Source: UBA11574 sp964591175 (GTDB lineage: Bacteria; Desulfobacterota; Desulfobacteria; Desulfobacterales; UBA11574). Taken from it: a stretch of DNA of 64,000 bases. Shown piece after piece: positions 1 through 8,762 of this stretch. The DNA is taken from the NCBI GenBank assembly GCA_964591175.1, contig CAZQAF010000004.1, forward strand, positions 30,910 through 94,909. The letters run 5' to 3'. The notes beneath the pieces were generated by a model. It made no database searches. It worked only from the letters and a program-made list of their open reading frames with translations, and had not been told where the DNA came from. The translations under genes and the position numbers were made by a program. Position 1 is the stretch's first letter. Every line of letters begins with the position of its first letter.

Positions 1-974
1 ATGGATTCGAAAAAGATGAAATCACCGGCAGATCGTTTCTGGATTTGTTTCTGGATGAGGAAAAGGATCACTTTGCGTTTAAAATCATGACATCCGCCTA
101 TATTAACCAGGTGAAGCAGGTTAACAGCAACGGCAAAACTTTTTTTGCGGCCATCCGGATATCACCGTCGGAATATCTGGGACAAAAAGTACTTCTGGTG
201 ACGACCAGCGATATCACCAAGCGGCTTGAAACCGAACAGCAGCTCATTCATGCGGGCAAGATGGCAACGCTGGGAGAAATGGCAACCGGTATTGCTCACG
301 AATTGAACCAACCCCTCTCGGTTATTAAAGCCGCCGGCGGCTATTGCCTAAAAAAAGCGCAAAATAACACAATTATTAAAAACAAAGACTTTTATACCAT
401 GCTTGAGAAGATCGATCGCAATGTGGATCGCAGCGCCGACATTATCAGTCACATGCGGCAGTTCGCACGGAAGTCGTCGGTGGTGTTGGCCGAAGTGCAG
501 GTCAACGAAATATTGAAAAGAGCCCATGACATTTTCAGCCAGCAGCTTAAAGTCAGAGGCATTGAAGTGGCCTGGGATATCGAACAAGACCTACCGACCA
601 TTATGGCGGATTCCAGCCGGCTGGAACAGGTGTTTATCAACCTGCTTTTAAATGCGAGAGATGCCATAGAAGAAAAATGGCGGTCATCGGAGCGCGCCAT
701 GGGCACGAAAAAAATTACACTCAAAACCGCACTGGAAGGAAATATGGTGGTTGTTGAGGTCAAAGATACGGGTATCGGGATTTCAGAAGATATCGCCGAT
801 AAAATATTTGAGCCGTTTTTTACCACCAAGGAAGTCGGTAAAGGGACCGGTCTTGGGCTTTCAATCAGTTATGGCATTATCAAAGACTGCCACGGAGATA
901 TCAAGGCGGCCATGAACGAACAAAAGGAGACGTGTTTTCATATATTTTTTCCGGCAAAGGAATCCAAACTATGA
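1..974 (+). CDS. PAS-domain sensor histidine kinase (5' end outside the window)
   Basis: The reading frame is open to the window edge (first full codon at 3), so the start lies upstream; the first in-frame start-like codon (TTG at 45) is inside the PAS domain and is not the real start. What remains is the end of a PAS domain, a HisKA domain with the H-box IAHELNQPLSVI (phosphoacceptor His), and a C-terminal ATPase domain with N-box INLLLNARDAI, G1 box DTGIGI and G2 box GTGLGL. The HELNQPL box is common in kinases that pair with NtrC-type regulators. The stop overlaps the next start (ATGA), so it is translationally coupled to the hybrid kinase that follows. Signal unknown. Confidence 0.9.
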   Translation, partial: GFEKDEITGRSFLDLFLDEEKDHFAFKIMTSAYINQVKQVNSNGKTFFAAIRISPSEYLGQKVLLVTTSDITKRLETEQQLIHAGKMATLGEMATGIAHELNQPLSVIKAAGGYCLKKAQNNTIIKNKDFYTMLEKIDRNVDRSADIISHMRQFARKSSVVLAEVQVNEILKRAHDIFSQQLKVRGIEVAWDIEQDLPTIMADSSRLEQVFINLLLNARDAIEEKWRSSERAMGTKKITLKTALEGNMVVVEVKDTGIGISEDIADKIFEPFFTTKEVGKGTGLGLSISYGIIKDCHGDIKAAMNEQKETCFHIFFPAKESKL

Positions 975-2446
975 AAAAAACCATTTTACTGGTGGATGAC
1001 GAGGACGATCTTAGGGAAGTTTTGGATATCTCTTTGACCGATATCGGGTATGATGTTCTGACCGCTGAAAACGGCGCGCAGGCAATGAACATCTTAAAAG
1101 AGACCGACGTTCCGGTGGTCATTACCGATATCAAAATGCCCGGCATCGACGGCATAGACCTGCTTCGAAAAATCAAAAGCAACCATCCGGAAACAGAGGT
1201 CATTATGTTGACAGGTCACGGGGATCTGAATCTTGCCATAAAAAGTTTAAAGCATGAGGCAACTGATTTTGTAACAAAACCGATTAACGACAATGTGCTG
1301 GAACTGGCGATCCAAAGGGCCTTTGATAAAATCCGGATGCGGAAAAAGCTAAAGGAATATGACCGCAACCGGGCGATGTATGATCTTTTAATCAACGAGC
1401 TGATTCAGGAAGATGTCATGATCATCGGGTCCGACTACCGGATTCTGGATATCAATGAAACCCTTCTTAAAAAATTGGGTTTACAGCGAAAAGAAGCAGT
1501 CGGTCGATACTGCTATGAAATTACCCACAGACTGACCCGGCCATGCTCCGGTGAAGATCATAAATGTCCCCTCGCGGATACCCTCAAGACCCGGAAGCCG
1601 ACGAAAGAAACCCATGTCCACAAAGATAAAGACAATAAAAATGTCTATTATTCAATCTCCGCGTACCCGTTTTTTGAAAACGGAGAGATCATCGGCGCCA
1701 TCGAGCTTGCCCGGGATATTACCGCGGATATCAATACCCGGCAGGCGATGATGCAACAGGACAAGCTGGCTTCCATCGGCCGGTTGTCCGCCGGTGTTGC
1801 CCATGAAATCAACAACCCGCTGACCACCATCCTGACAACGGCCATGTTGAGTCAGGAAGAAATTGATTCCGAAAGTCCCCTATATGAGGAACTGGAAACC
1901 ATCACCAATGAGACCCTTCGCTGCCGGAAGATTGTTTCCAGCCTTCTCGATTTTGCCCGTCAAACAAAACCGGCTAAAAAACTTCACAACATCAATGACA
2001 TCATTGACGAGTGTATCCATCTCACCCGAAAGCAGGCCGAGTTCAAGGATATCAAAATACAAAAAGCGCTTTCCGAGAGCGTTCCGGAATTGTTGCTGGA
2101 TAAAGAACAGATGCAACAGGCCCTCATCAATCTTATCCTTAATGCCACCGACGCCACTGAACCCGGGGGCCGGATTAGAATTTCAACGGAAGTTTTACCC
2201 GACAATCAATTCGTGACCGTAACGGTGAGCGATACCGGCAAGGGGATTGCCGACGAGGTTATCGATAAAATATTCGAACCGTTTTTTACCACACGGGAGA
2301 TCGGGACCGGCCTTGGTCTGGCCATTACACACGGTATCGTCGGACGGCACGGCGGCGATATCGGCGTGCAAAGCCGGCCGGATCATGGTACGACATTTAC
2401 CATCAGGCTCCCCTTCAACCGAGGAAATCAAGATGGCCGCGCGTAA
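971..2446 (+). CDS. Hybrid protein: receiver domain, PAS, histidine kinase
   Basis: 491 aa. The start is ATG 971, which overlaps the previous stop by four bases; an upstream in-frame extension to 932 would lie inside the previous gene. Residues 1-120 are a receiver domain with acidic pocket DDED and phosphoacceptor Asp53 (ITDIKMPG). A PAS domain follows (about 140-255) with four cysteines (YCYEI, PCSGEDHKCPL), which could bind a cofactor or metal. Next are HisKA (VAHEINNPLTT) and HATPase (INLILNATDAT, DTGKGI, GTGLGL). No membrane segment is visible, so it should be cytosolic. An N-terminal receiver on a kinase suggests a relay intermediate: phosphate in from the kinase upstream, out to the activator downstream, whose gene overlaps this one by 14 bp. 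Confidence 0.9.
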   Translation: MKKTILLVDDEDDLREVLDISLTDIGYDVLTAENGAQAMNILKETDVPVVITDIKMPGIDGIDLLRKIKSNHPETEVIMLTGHGDLNLAIKSLKHEATDFVTKPINDNVLELAIQRAFDKIRMRKKLKEYDRNRAMYDLLINELIQEDVMIIGSDYRILDINETLLKKLGLQRKEAVGRYCYEITHRLTRPCSGEDHKCPLADTLKTRKPTKETHVHKDKDNKNVYYSISAYPFFENGEIIGAIELARDITADINTRQAMMQQDKLASIGRLSAGVAHEINNPLTTILTTAMLSQEEIDSESPLYEELETITNETLRCRKIVSSLLDFARQTKPAKKLHNINDIIDECIHLTRKQAEFKDIKIQKALSESVPELLLDKEQMQQALINLILNATDATEPGGRIRISTEVLPDNQFVTVTVSDTGKGIADEVIDKIFEPFFTTREIGTGLGLAITHGIVGRHGGDIGVQSRPDHGTTFTIRLPFNRGNQDGRA

Positions 2447-3860
2447 ACCGCTGATTCTCATTATCGATGATGAACCGGCGATTTGCCGGAACTGCGTCAA
2501 AATACTCTCTAAAATGGATTATGACGTCCGCTATGCGCTGAGCGGGCATGAGGCATTGAAGATGGTGGACGACACCATGTTTGACGTGGTGGTCACCGAT
2601 TTAAAAATGAGCAATGTGGGCGGTATGGAAGTTCTTAGGCGATTGAAAGTATGCTGCCCGGAAACCATGACCATCGTTATCACCGGTTATGCCAGCGTGT
2701 CTTCGGCCGTTGAGGTGATGAAGATGGGCGCTTTCGACTACCTGCCGAAACCTTTCACCCCCGTGGAGCTGCGTGCGGTCGTTGGACAGGCGTTGACCCA
2801 AAAAGAGATGCTGACTCAAAACAAGCAGCTTTTGGAACAGAAACAGCGCCGAAAATCGGTTTCTCATCAACTGATCGGGGAGAGTCCGAAGATTAAAAAG
2901 GTCATTTCCATGGTTCAAAAGGTCGCTCCCACCGACGCGACGGTACTGGTCTGCGGAGAGAGCGGAACCGGCAAGGAGTTGATTTCAAGGGCGATTCACG
3001 CCAACAGTAACAGAAGCAGCAACGTATTTTTTGCCGTTGATTGCGGGACATTGTCGGAAACCCTCCTGGAAAGCGAGCTTTTCGGGTATACCAAGGGAGC
3101 GTTTACCGGAGCGCACCATGACAAGGACGGCATCTTTAAATTGGCGGACGGCGGCACCGTATTTCTCGATGAAATCAGCAATATCGGCTTGGTCGTTCAG
3201 AGTAAGTTGCTGAGATTTATTGAGAATCGAGAATTCTTGCCCTTGGGGAGCACCCGGACCCAAAAAGTGGATGTCCGGTTGATATTTGCCACCAATCAGA
3301 ATCTTGAAGAAATGGTGAAAGAGGGATCTTTCAGACAAGATTTCTATTATCGCATTTTCGTATATCCGATCCTTATTCCTCCGTTAAAAGAAAGAAAGGC
3401 GGATATTTTGCCCATTTCCTATCATTTTCTGCATCAGTTTTGTCTTGATTTCGGAAAAAAGATCACTGGATTCGATGAAGATGCCGCGGCACGCCTGACC
3501 GGGTATGATTGGCCGGGCAACGTCCGGCAACTGAGAAATGTTGTCGAACGGGCGGTCATTTTGTGCGAAAAAGAAAAAATTACCCATAAAGAGCTTCCAC
3601 TTTTGGGAGAGATGGCCGACATCGAAGAACTGTTCGAGCATGTTCCTGAAACCAATGAAGCCCTTAAACGCGTTAAAAAAGAAATTCGTCGGAAAGCGGT
3701 GATAAAGGTCGAAAAAAATTTCATAATGAACGCTTTGACGAAAAACAATTGGAATATCACCCAGGCCGCACGGAAGGTAGGGCTTCAAAGAACCAACTTT
3801 CAGGCACTGATGAAAAAACACAATATCAAGCTGCCCAAAAACAATAAAACGGATGTATAG
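2433..3860 (+). CDS. NtrC-family sigma-54-dependent response regulator
   Basis: 475 aa. Start at ATG 2433, preceded by GAGG and overlapping the kinase gene by 14 bp; a longer in-frame start at 2247 would sit deep inside that gene. Receiver domain (1-120, Asp56 in VVTDLKM), AAA+ domain with Walker A GESGTGKE, the sigma-54-contacting GAFTGA loop and Walker B GGTVFLDEIS, then a Fis-type helix-turn-helix at the C terminus (NITQAARKVGLQRTNFQ). This is the complete domain set of an enhancer-binding activator of RNA polymerase with sigma-54. It forms one operon with the two kinases upstream. Likely targets in the window, by inference, are the promoters at 4302 and 24950. Confidence 0.95.
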   Translation: MAARKPLILIIDDEPAICRNCVKILSKMDYDVRYALSGHEALKMVDDTMFDVVVTDLKMSNVGGMEVLRRLKVCCPETMTIVITGYASVSSAVEVMKMGAFDYLPKPFTPVELRAVVGQALTQKEMLTQNKQLLEQKQRRKSVSHQLIGESPKIKKVISMVQKVAPTDATVLVCGESGTGKELISRAIHANSNRSSNVFFAVDCGTLSETLLESELFGYTKGAFTGAHHDKDGIFKLADGGTVFLDEISNIGLVVQSKLLRFIENREFLPLGSTRTQKVDVRLIFATNQNLEEMVKEGSFRQDFYYRIFVYPILIPPLKERKADILPISYHFLHQFCLDFGKKITGFDEDAAARLTGYDWPGNVRQLRNVVERAVILCEKEKITHKELPLLGEMADIEELFEHVPETNEALKRVKKEIRRKAVIKVEKNFIMNALTKNNWNITQAARKVGLQRTNFQALMKKHNIKLPKNNKTDV

Positions 3861-3866
3861 AAATCA

Positions 3867-3936
3867 CCACGAAGGACACGAAGACCACAAAGAAATAAAA
3901 AATAATTAATAATTTTCAAATTCGTGAACTTCGTGG
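3867..3936. repeat. Imperfect inverted repeat of CACGAAG-type units
   Basis: Just after the sigma-54 activator. The left arm has repeated CCACGAAG/CACGAAG units, the right arm their complement (TTCGTGAACTTCGTGG), with an A/T-rich centre. The roughly 10-base repeat unit and outward arms resemble the better preserved hairpin beside the assembly gap at 9376. It may also act as a transcript end. Confidence 0.6.
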
Positions 3937-4404
3937 GTTTAATAAAAATGTGTTTTGTTTGGTTTTTGAGAGCTTATTCATTTCGAGTCAATTCAAAATG
4001 GATTAATATACTCTGTATATTTTTTTTATACATATTGCGAAATTTTTCAAAAACCCTTGGAAGCGAACACCGGCCTGTTCCAGCCCTTTCAGCTTTCGCC
4101 CTAAATTTTAGATAATATCGTTTAATAACAATATGTTATTTTTAGATACCCCCCATTCATCCGTCATTCGAATACCGTCAACACGCATCTCATAAGCATA
4201 ATGGTCACTGTATATTTATTTTATACGTTTGTGGTAGAAACAGCCGCTGCTTTTTTGATTAATACCTATTATATCAATAGCATATAATTTTTATCCATAT
4301 CTGGCATACATCATGCATTCGATAATAGCCAAAACAACTTATTCAGAAAAAAACCATTTAACATGATAAAGAATCCAAATTGAAAATTTCTTAAAGGAGG
4401 AAAA
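3937..4404. other. A/T-rich intergenic region carrying the sigma-54 promoter
   Basis: About 470 bp without a convincing gene; a 63-codon open frame from 3924 has no ribosome binding site or recognisable motif. The region is strongly A/T-rich, and its only clear signal is the sigma-54 promoter at 4302-4317. Activator binding sites would be expected 80-200 bp further up, but I cannot pick out a reliable dyad. Confidence 0.6.
4302..4317 (+). promoter_or_regulatory. Sigma-54 (-24/-12) promoter
   Basis: TGGCATACATCATGCA has the GG and GC dinucleotides exactly 10 bases apart, and TGGCA-N7-TGCA fits the sigma-54 consensus TGGCAC-N5-TTGCA well. Transcription would begin near 4328, giving a leader of about 75 bases before the double-receiver gene at 4405. 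The gene just upstream encodes a sigma-54 activator, which supports the call. Confidence 0.7.
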
Positions 4405-5637
4405 ATGGCAACTGCAGCAAAGATAATGGTCGTGGATGATGAAGCGCAAATTTGTCAAAATGTAGAAAAAATCCTTTCAAAAAATGATTACGAAATCGTT
4501 CACGCAACCAGCGCCAAAGAAGCCTTGGATAAAATGGCGAAAGATTCCTTCGCGCTGCTCATTTCCGATATCGTAATGCCGGAAATGAACGGGCTGGAAT
4601 TGCTGAAACTGGTTAAAAAGGAATGGCCGTTGACAAAAGCGGTCATCATGACCGCCTATGCTTCCACCGATACGGCGGTTAAAGCCATACGCCTGGGCGC
4701 CCTGGACTATATTTCCAAACCGTTTACGCCGGATGAGCTGAGATCGACGGTGGATCTGGCTCTGTCCGGAAAACTGGTGGAGGCCCCCACCACGGAAAAG
4801 GAAAAAGAGATTATCGATGTCGATATACCCTTCGACAGAGAAGAGGTGGCAAAATACGCCGGTGACGACTATACCGACAAACTCGGACCTTCGGATATGC
4901 CGGTGGTGGAGGCTGCTCCCGAAACATTGGAAAATTACTGCGCCGTGGGCAGTATGGTGTGTGATATTTTCAAAAAATTGGGGAATACCTGTAAAGGCGG
5001 AAACAAGACCGGTGAATGCCCGCAACTGAAAGCCAGAAAGAAAAAGGGCGCCAAAGAAAAAGGCTTTGATTCAAAAAAACTGATCGGGATCGACTATCCG
5101 TTCTCCTACGAAGAAGTGGCATCCGTAACCGGTCCTGAATATGTGCTGAACCTGCAGCATGAAGGCGTATCCTTTATACCCTATGAGCAGCTCAAAAAGA
5201 ATGTGGCACAAATGATGGAGCAAGCGTCCGAGGTTTCGGCAGATGTCATTGAATTTCCGAAAGAAGCCGCCAAGGCAAGGATTCTGGTCATTGACGACGA
5301 GGTCGCCGTTAACAACAATATTCGTAAAATACTCTCAAAGAAAGATTTCCATGTGGATCAGGCGGTGTCCAAAGCCGAGGCCCTTGAAAAGATCGAAGAA
5401 AACGAATATGCGCTGGTGTTGCTGGACCTGAAGATTCCCGAAGTGAAAGGCCTGGAACTTTTGAAGGCAATTCGGGACAATAGACCCGAAACCCTGGTCA
5501 TCATCATTACCGGATATGCCAGTATCGAAACCGCCGTTGAAGCTTCGAGAATGGGCGCGGTCGATTACCTGCCCAAACCGTTTACGCCCGAAGAAATCCG
5601 AAACGCCACTGAAAAAGCCTTCCAACTTGCCGCTTAA
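4405..5637 (+). CDS. Double receiver-domain protein with cysteine-containing linker
   Basis: 410 aa, strong ribosome binding site (AAAGGAGG) before ATG 4405. Two full CheY-like receiver domains: residues 1-120 (Asp55, LISDIVMPE) and 292-410 (Asp341, LLDLKIPE). There is no DNA-binding or enzymatic output domain. The 170-residue linker holds two copies of a short motif, roughly ID-x-PF-x2-EEVA-x2-G-x-(D/E)Y (near residues 138 and 229), and between them four cysteines (C-x6-C-x9-C-x8-C) that might bind metal. It sits downstream of the kinase/activator operon but has its own sigma-54 promoter. Likely a phosphate relay or sink, or a scaffold; the linker family is not one I recognise. Confidence 0.85.
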   Translation: MATAAKIMVVDDEAQICQNVEKILSKNDYEIVHATSAKEALDKMAKDSFALLISDIVMPEMNGLELLKLVKKEWPLTKAVIMTAYASTDTAVKAIRLGALDYISKPFTPDELRSTVDLALSGKLVEAPTTEKEKEIIDVDIPFDREEVAKYAGDDYTDKLGPSDMPVVEAAPETLENYCAVGSMVCDIFKKLGNTCKGGNKTGECPQLKARKKKGAKEKGFDSKKLIGIDYPFSYEEVASVTGPEYVLNLQHEGVSFIPYEQLKKNVAQMMEQASEVSADVIEFPKEAAKARILVIDDEVAVNNNIRKILSKKDFHVDQAVSKAEALEKIEENEYALVLLDLKIPEVKGLELLKAIRDNRPETLVIIITGYASIETAVEASRMGAVDYLPKPFTPEEIRNATEKAFQLAA

Positions 5638-5645
5638 ATCTGCTG

Positions 5646-5685
5646 GAGCGTCTTCCGAATCTGTCTTTGGGTTTGGAAGACGCTC
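5646..5685. other. Strong hairpin just after the double-receiver gene
   Basis: GAGCGTCTTCC and GGAAGACGCTC form a perfect 11-bp stem with an 18-base loop, starting 8 bases after the stop codon. It is followed by A residues, not T, on the plus strand, so it lacks the U-tract of a standard intrinsic terminator. It may protect the 3' end of the mRNA or end transcription with help from Rho. Confidence 0.55.
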
Positions 5686-5898
5686 AAAAAAACATCGACT
5701 AGAAGATATTTCAAAATTCGTCAAGCGCAAAACTATCACAATTAATCCCGATAAATACTGCTTCCAAAATCGATAAAATAGCCGTGAAGACGCATTTGAA
5801 TCTCGATACATAAAACAACGCTCCGCGAAAACGTGTATCTCTTTCCAACCAACCGAAACTCGTCCTTAAGCACCCGTAAGCCCGGACCTTGCCTGAGT

Positions 5899-6037
5899 TG
5901 TCCATCCATAAATGGTCTTTTTGCCCAATATCTGCGTTATGCTCAAAAAATAATCCTCGGAATATTATTCATATGCCTGTGGTTATTTTTTTCGCATGTC
6001 TTGATCTTGAACAAAAATCCTCATTTATGGATGGGCA
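5899..6037. repeat. MITE-like element, family 2, copy A
   Basis: About 139 bp bounded by inverted ends: TGTCCATCCATAAATG on the left and its near-perfect complement CATTTATGGATGGGCA on the right (one mismatch). A relative with the same ends lies at 16211-16389. It contains no coding frame of interest. Its size, ends and lack of coding capacity fit a non-autonomous transposable element, but no matching transposase is present here. Confidence 0.65.
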
Positions 6038-6157
6038 ATAGATAGGCCCTTGCAAAAGTAAAACAGGTTGAACCTTTGATCATAACCGTGTATAGTAGTT
6101 AACAAAACGTATATCTCAAAAGTCGCGAAATGGATCCTGTGCGAGGCCTTTTTAAAA

Positions 6158-6299
6158 GAGACCTTTGAAAAATGCCCATTTTTGTTCAAGTTCAAGGAAG
6201 ACGAAAATTTTAACCGCAGGAATACATTGAGTATTTTGAGGATTAAAATTTGAGTCTAACGCAGAAATTGGGCAAAAAGGGGCGTTTTGCAAAGGTCTC
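6158..6299. repeat. MITE-like element, family 1, copy 1
   Basis: 142 bp with about 26-bp inverted ends (GAGACCTTTGAAAAATGCCC on the left; complement GAGACCTTTGCAAAACGCCC on the right). Almost the same 142-bp sequence occurs at 45951-46092 between nuoF and nuoG, including an identical stretch around AACCGCAGGAATACATTGAG. It ends 26 bp before the zinc-ribbon gene. The equal length of the two copies supports transposition as a unit. Confidence 0.85.
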
Positions 6300-6325
6300 T
6301 AAAAGTATGTATAAAGGAGGGGATT

Positions 6326-6490
6326 ATGCCGACTTACGAATTCATTTGCGAAAAATGCAAGAAACTCTTTTCCTTGATGATGAAGATTTCAGAGTATGAA
6401 AAGAAAAAGTTTCAGTGCCCGAAATGCAAGAGCAAAAAGGTGAAGCAGCAGATTACTTCTTTTCAAACGATTACCTCCAGCAAGAGCTGA
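6326..6490 (+). CDS. FmdB-type zinc-ribbon protein
   Basis: 54 aa. ATG 6326 follows AAAGGAGGGG at good spacing; the in-frame extension to 6287 would start inside the repeat element and is rejected. The sequence begins MPTYEF-x-C-x2-C and has a second CPKC pair, the two CxxC knuckles of the FmdB/CxxC_CxxC_SSSS zinc ribbon. The tail is rich in Lys, Thr and Ser, typical of the family. Cytosolic; function unknown (the FmdB name comes from a putative regulator of formamidase in Methylophilus). It is convergent with recD2. Confidence 0.85.
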   Translation: MPTYEFICEKCKKLFSLMMKISEYEKKKFQCPKCKSKKVKQQITSFQTITSSKS

Positions 6491-6504
6491 TTCCTCACGG
6501 CGGT

Positions 6505-8685
6505 TCAACGCAGTCTATGTTTTAGATATGTGAATCGTCTTTGTGTCTTATCGTTTTGTATGCCCATGGCCAGGGCATTTATGGCGCCCACCATCACCAC
6601 CAGGTTTCGTCCTCTTGTTACGGCGGTATAGATGAGATTGCGCTGGAGAAGAATATAATGCTGGGGCAGGACGGGCATCACGACTGCCGGATATTCGGAA
6701 CCCTGTGATTTGTGCACTGAAACGGCATAAGCCAACACCAATTCATCCAGTTCATAAAACTCGTAAACAACGTGCCGGCCGTCGAACAACACCGTAATCT
6801 CGTTTTCATCCGGCTGAATGCCGGCAATCCTGCCGATGTCTCCGTTGAACACTTCCTTGTCGTAATTGTTCCGTATCTGCATGACCTTATCGTTTACCCT
6901 GAAATTGCGGTTCCCCCGTATAATTTCATCTTGGGAAGGGTTCAGGCTTTTTTGCAGTTCCGCATTGAGATTGTCGGCTCCCACCACGCCTTTATGCATG
7001 GGCGTCAACACCTGGATATCATGCACCGGGTCCAGATCAAAACGTTTCGGGATGCGTTCTTTGATCAATTCCAGAATGATCTCTAAAACTTTTTCAGGAT
7101 CTTCCTGTTGGATGAAATAAAAGTCATTGCCCGGAGCATGGTCTTCAAATACGGGAAGGATGCCGTTATTGATTTTATGGGCGTTGACGATAATTCTGCT
7201 TTCTCTGGCCTGTCTGAAAATTTCATTGAGTTCCACCACCGGGACGACATGGGATCCAATAATATCGTTTAAAACATTCCCCGCACCCACCGATGGCAGT
7301 TGGTTGATATCCCCTACCAGAATAACGGTGGCAAAGGTCGGTATGGCCTTTGTCAAATGGTACATCAGCACGGTGTCGATCATGGAAACTTCGTCCAGGA
7401 TGAGAAGATCGCAGGACAGCGGCTTTTCTTCGTTCTTTTGAAATCCGCCTTTGGCAAAACTGTACTCCAGGAGTCGATGGATGGTTCTGGCTTCATGACC
7501 GGTGGCTTCACTCATTCGTTTTGCGGCTCTTCCCGTGGGAGCGGCCAAATGTATTTTGATCTTGAGCTCAGAAAAAATTTTCAAAATCGCAGTGATGATG
7601 GTGGTTTTTCCGGTGCCGGGTCCGCCGGTAATGACCATGATCTTGTTTTCGAGGGCACATCGGACGGCTTCGGCCTGATTTTCCGCCAGACGGATATCCA
7701 GCCGTTTCTGGATCCATTGGAGGGCGTTTTGGGCATTGACGCTGCGGATGGACTTGGGTGCGGCGGACAGGGTCTTCAACCTTGCGGCGATGCCGGTTTC
7801 ACACAGATGAAACTTGGCCAGATAAACGCTTTTGTTGTTTTTCCTAAATTCATCGATGCTTTCGTTCAAATCTTCGAGAACGATTTGTTTATTAATGGCG
7901 AGATCGCCGATGGCCTGGACAATCGCATCTCTTTCGACATCCAGTGTCTCCCGGCTCTTTTTAACGAGATATTCATACGGGTAAAAAACATGGCCGTCAT
8001 CGGACAGTTGATGAAGCACATAGAGGATGCCGGCTTTGATCCTTTTGGGCGAGTCTTTGGGGAAACCGAGCTTTTGGGCAATACTGTCGGCAATCACAAA
8101 ACCGATGCCGAAAATATCCATTGCAAGGCGATAAGGATTTTCTTTGACGACGGCAACGGATCGATTTCCATACTGTTTAAATATTTTTGTAGCATAGCCG
8201 GAACCGACGCCGTGGGACTGGAGAAACAACATGACATCTCGAATCTCTTTTTGTTCTTCCCACGCATTTTGAATCATGGCAATGCGTTTCTTGCCGATAC
8301 CGTCAACCAGTGCCAGTTTTTCGATGTCGTTTTCGATGACATCCAGCGTCTTTTCTCCGAATTTTTTAACGATACGGCTTGCGATTACCGGTCCCAGGCC
8401 TTTGATGAGTCCGGAACCAAGGTATTTTTCAATGCCGAAAATTGTTGCCGGGATCGCGGTTTTGTATTCTTTTATCTTGAACTGCTCGCCGAACTTGGGA
8501 TGGGTGACCCATTCGCCTTTCATGTTTAACATTTCCCCGGGCGTCGGAGACATCAAATAACCCACAACGGTAACCAGATCCTGCCGCCCGTAAATCTTGA
8601 CCCTGGCAATGGTATACCCGTTTTCCTCGTTGGTGAAAGTAATTCTTTCAACCTGCCCTGAAAGCGCTATTTCCTTTAAACCCAT
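6505..8685 (-). CDS. recD2: RecD2-like ATP-dependent DNA helicase
   Basis: 726 aa, superfamily 1B 5'-3' DNA helicase. The N-terminal OB-like domain (GQVERITFTNEENGYTIARV) is followed by tandem helix-hairpin-helix motifs (KGLGPVIASRIV, VDGIGKKRIAMI), which identify RecD2 rather than the RecD subunit of RecBCD. Walker A GGPGTGKTT, DEVSM (motif II), then the C-terminal helicase motifs VHKSQGSEYPAV and YTAVTRGR. The length is typical. RecD2 proteins act in mismatch repair and in fork or RecA-related repair in bacteria without RecBC. trmO lies upstream on the same strand, about 77 bp away, in a possible two-gene unit. Confidence 0.95.
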   Translation of the reverse strand: MGLKEIALSGQVERITFTNEENGYTIARVKIYGRQDLVTVVGYLMSPTPGEMLNMKGEWVTHPKFGEQFKIKEYKTAIPATIFGIEKYLGSGLIKGLGPVIASRIVKKFGEKTLDVIENDIEKLALVDGIGKKRIAMIQNAWEEQKEIRDVMLFLQSHGVGSGYATKIFKQYGNRSVAVVKENPYRLAMDIFGIGFVIADSIAQKLGFPKDSPKRIKAGILYVLHQLSDDGHVFYPYEYLVKKSRETLDVERDAIVQAIGDLAINKQIVLEDLNESIDEFRKNNKSVYLAKFHLCETGIAARLKTLSAAPKSIRSVNAQNALQWIQKRLDIRLAENQAEAVRCALENKIMVITGGPGTGKTTIITAILKIFSELKIKIHLAAPTGRAAKRMSEATGHEARTIHRLLEYSFAKGGFQKNEEKPLSCDLLILDEVSMIDTVLMYHLTKAIPTFATVILVGDINQLPSVGAGNVLNDIIGSHVVPVVELNEIFRQARESRIIVNAHKINNGILPVFEDHAPGNDFYFIQQEDPEKVLEIILELIKERIPKRFDLDPVHDIQVLTPMHKGVVGADNLNAELQKSLNPSQDEIIRGNRNFRVNDKVMQIRNNYDKEVFNGDIGRIAGIQPDENEITVLFDGRHVVYEFYELDELVLAYAVSVHKSQGSEYPAVVMPVLPQHYILLQRNLIYTAVTRGRNLVVMVGAINALAMGIQNDKTQRRFTYLKHRLR

Positions 8686-8762
8686 TACGCCAATCTTCCA
8701 TTATTCCCGCCGAGACGCAGGCCCTGCAGGCCGGAGGCCAATTGTGAGCGAAGCGAACGAAC

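Noticed and set aside
3924..4115. 63-codon open frame between the sigma-54 activator and the two-receiver gene
   Set aside because: No ribosome site, odd hydrophobic composition from A/T-rich DNA, and it starts in a repeat arm.
5646..5685. Intrinsic terminator after the two-receiver gene
   Set aside because: Very good stem but it is followed by A, not T, on the coding strand; listed as a hairpin only.
7300..8529. Long open frame (409 codons) on the plus strand
   Set aside because: Antisense shadow of recD2, which has all helicase motifs on the other strand.
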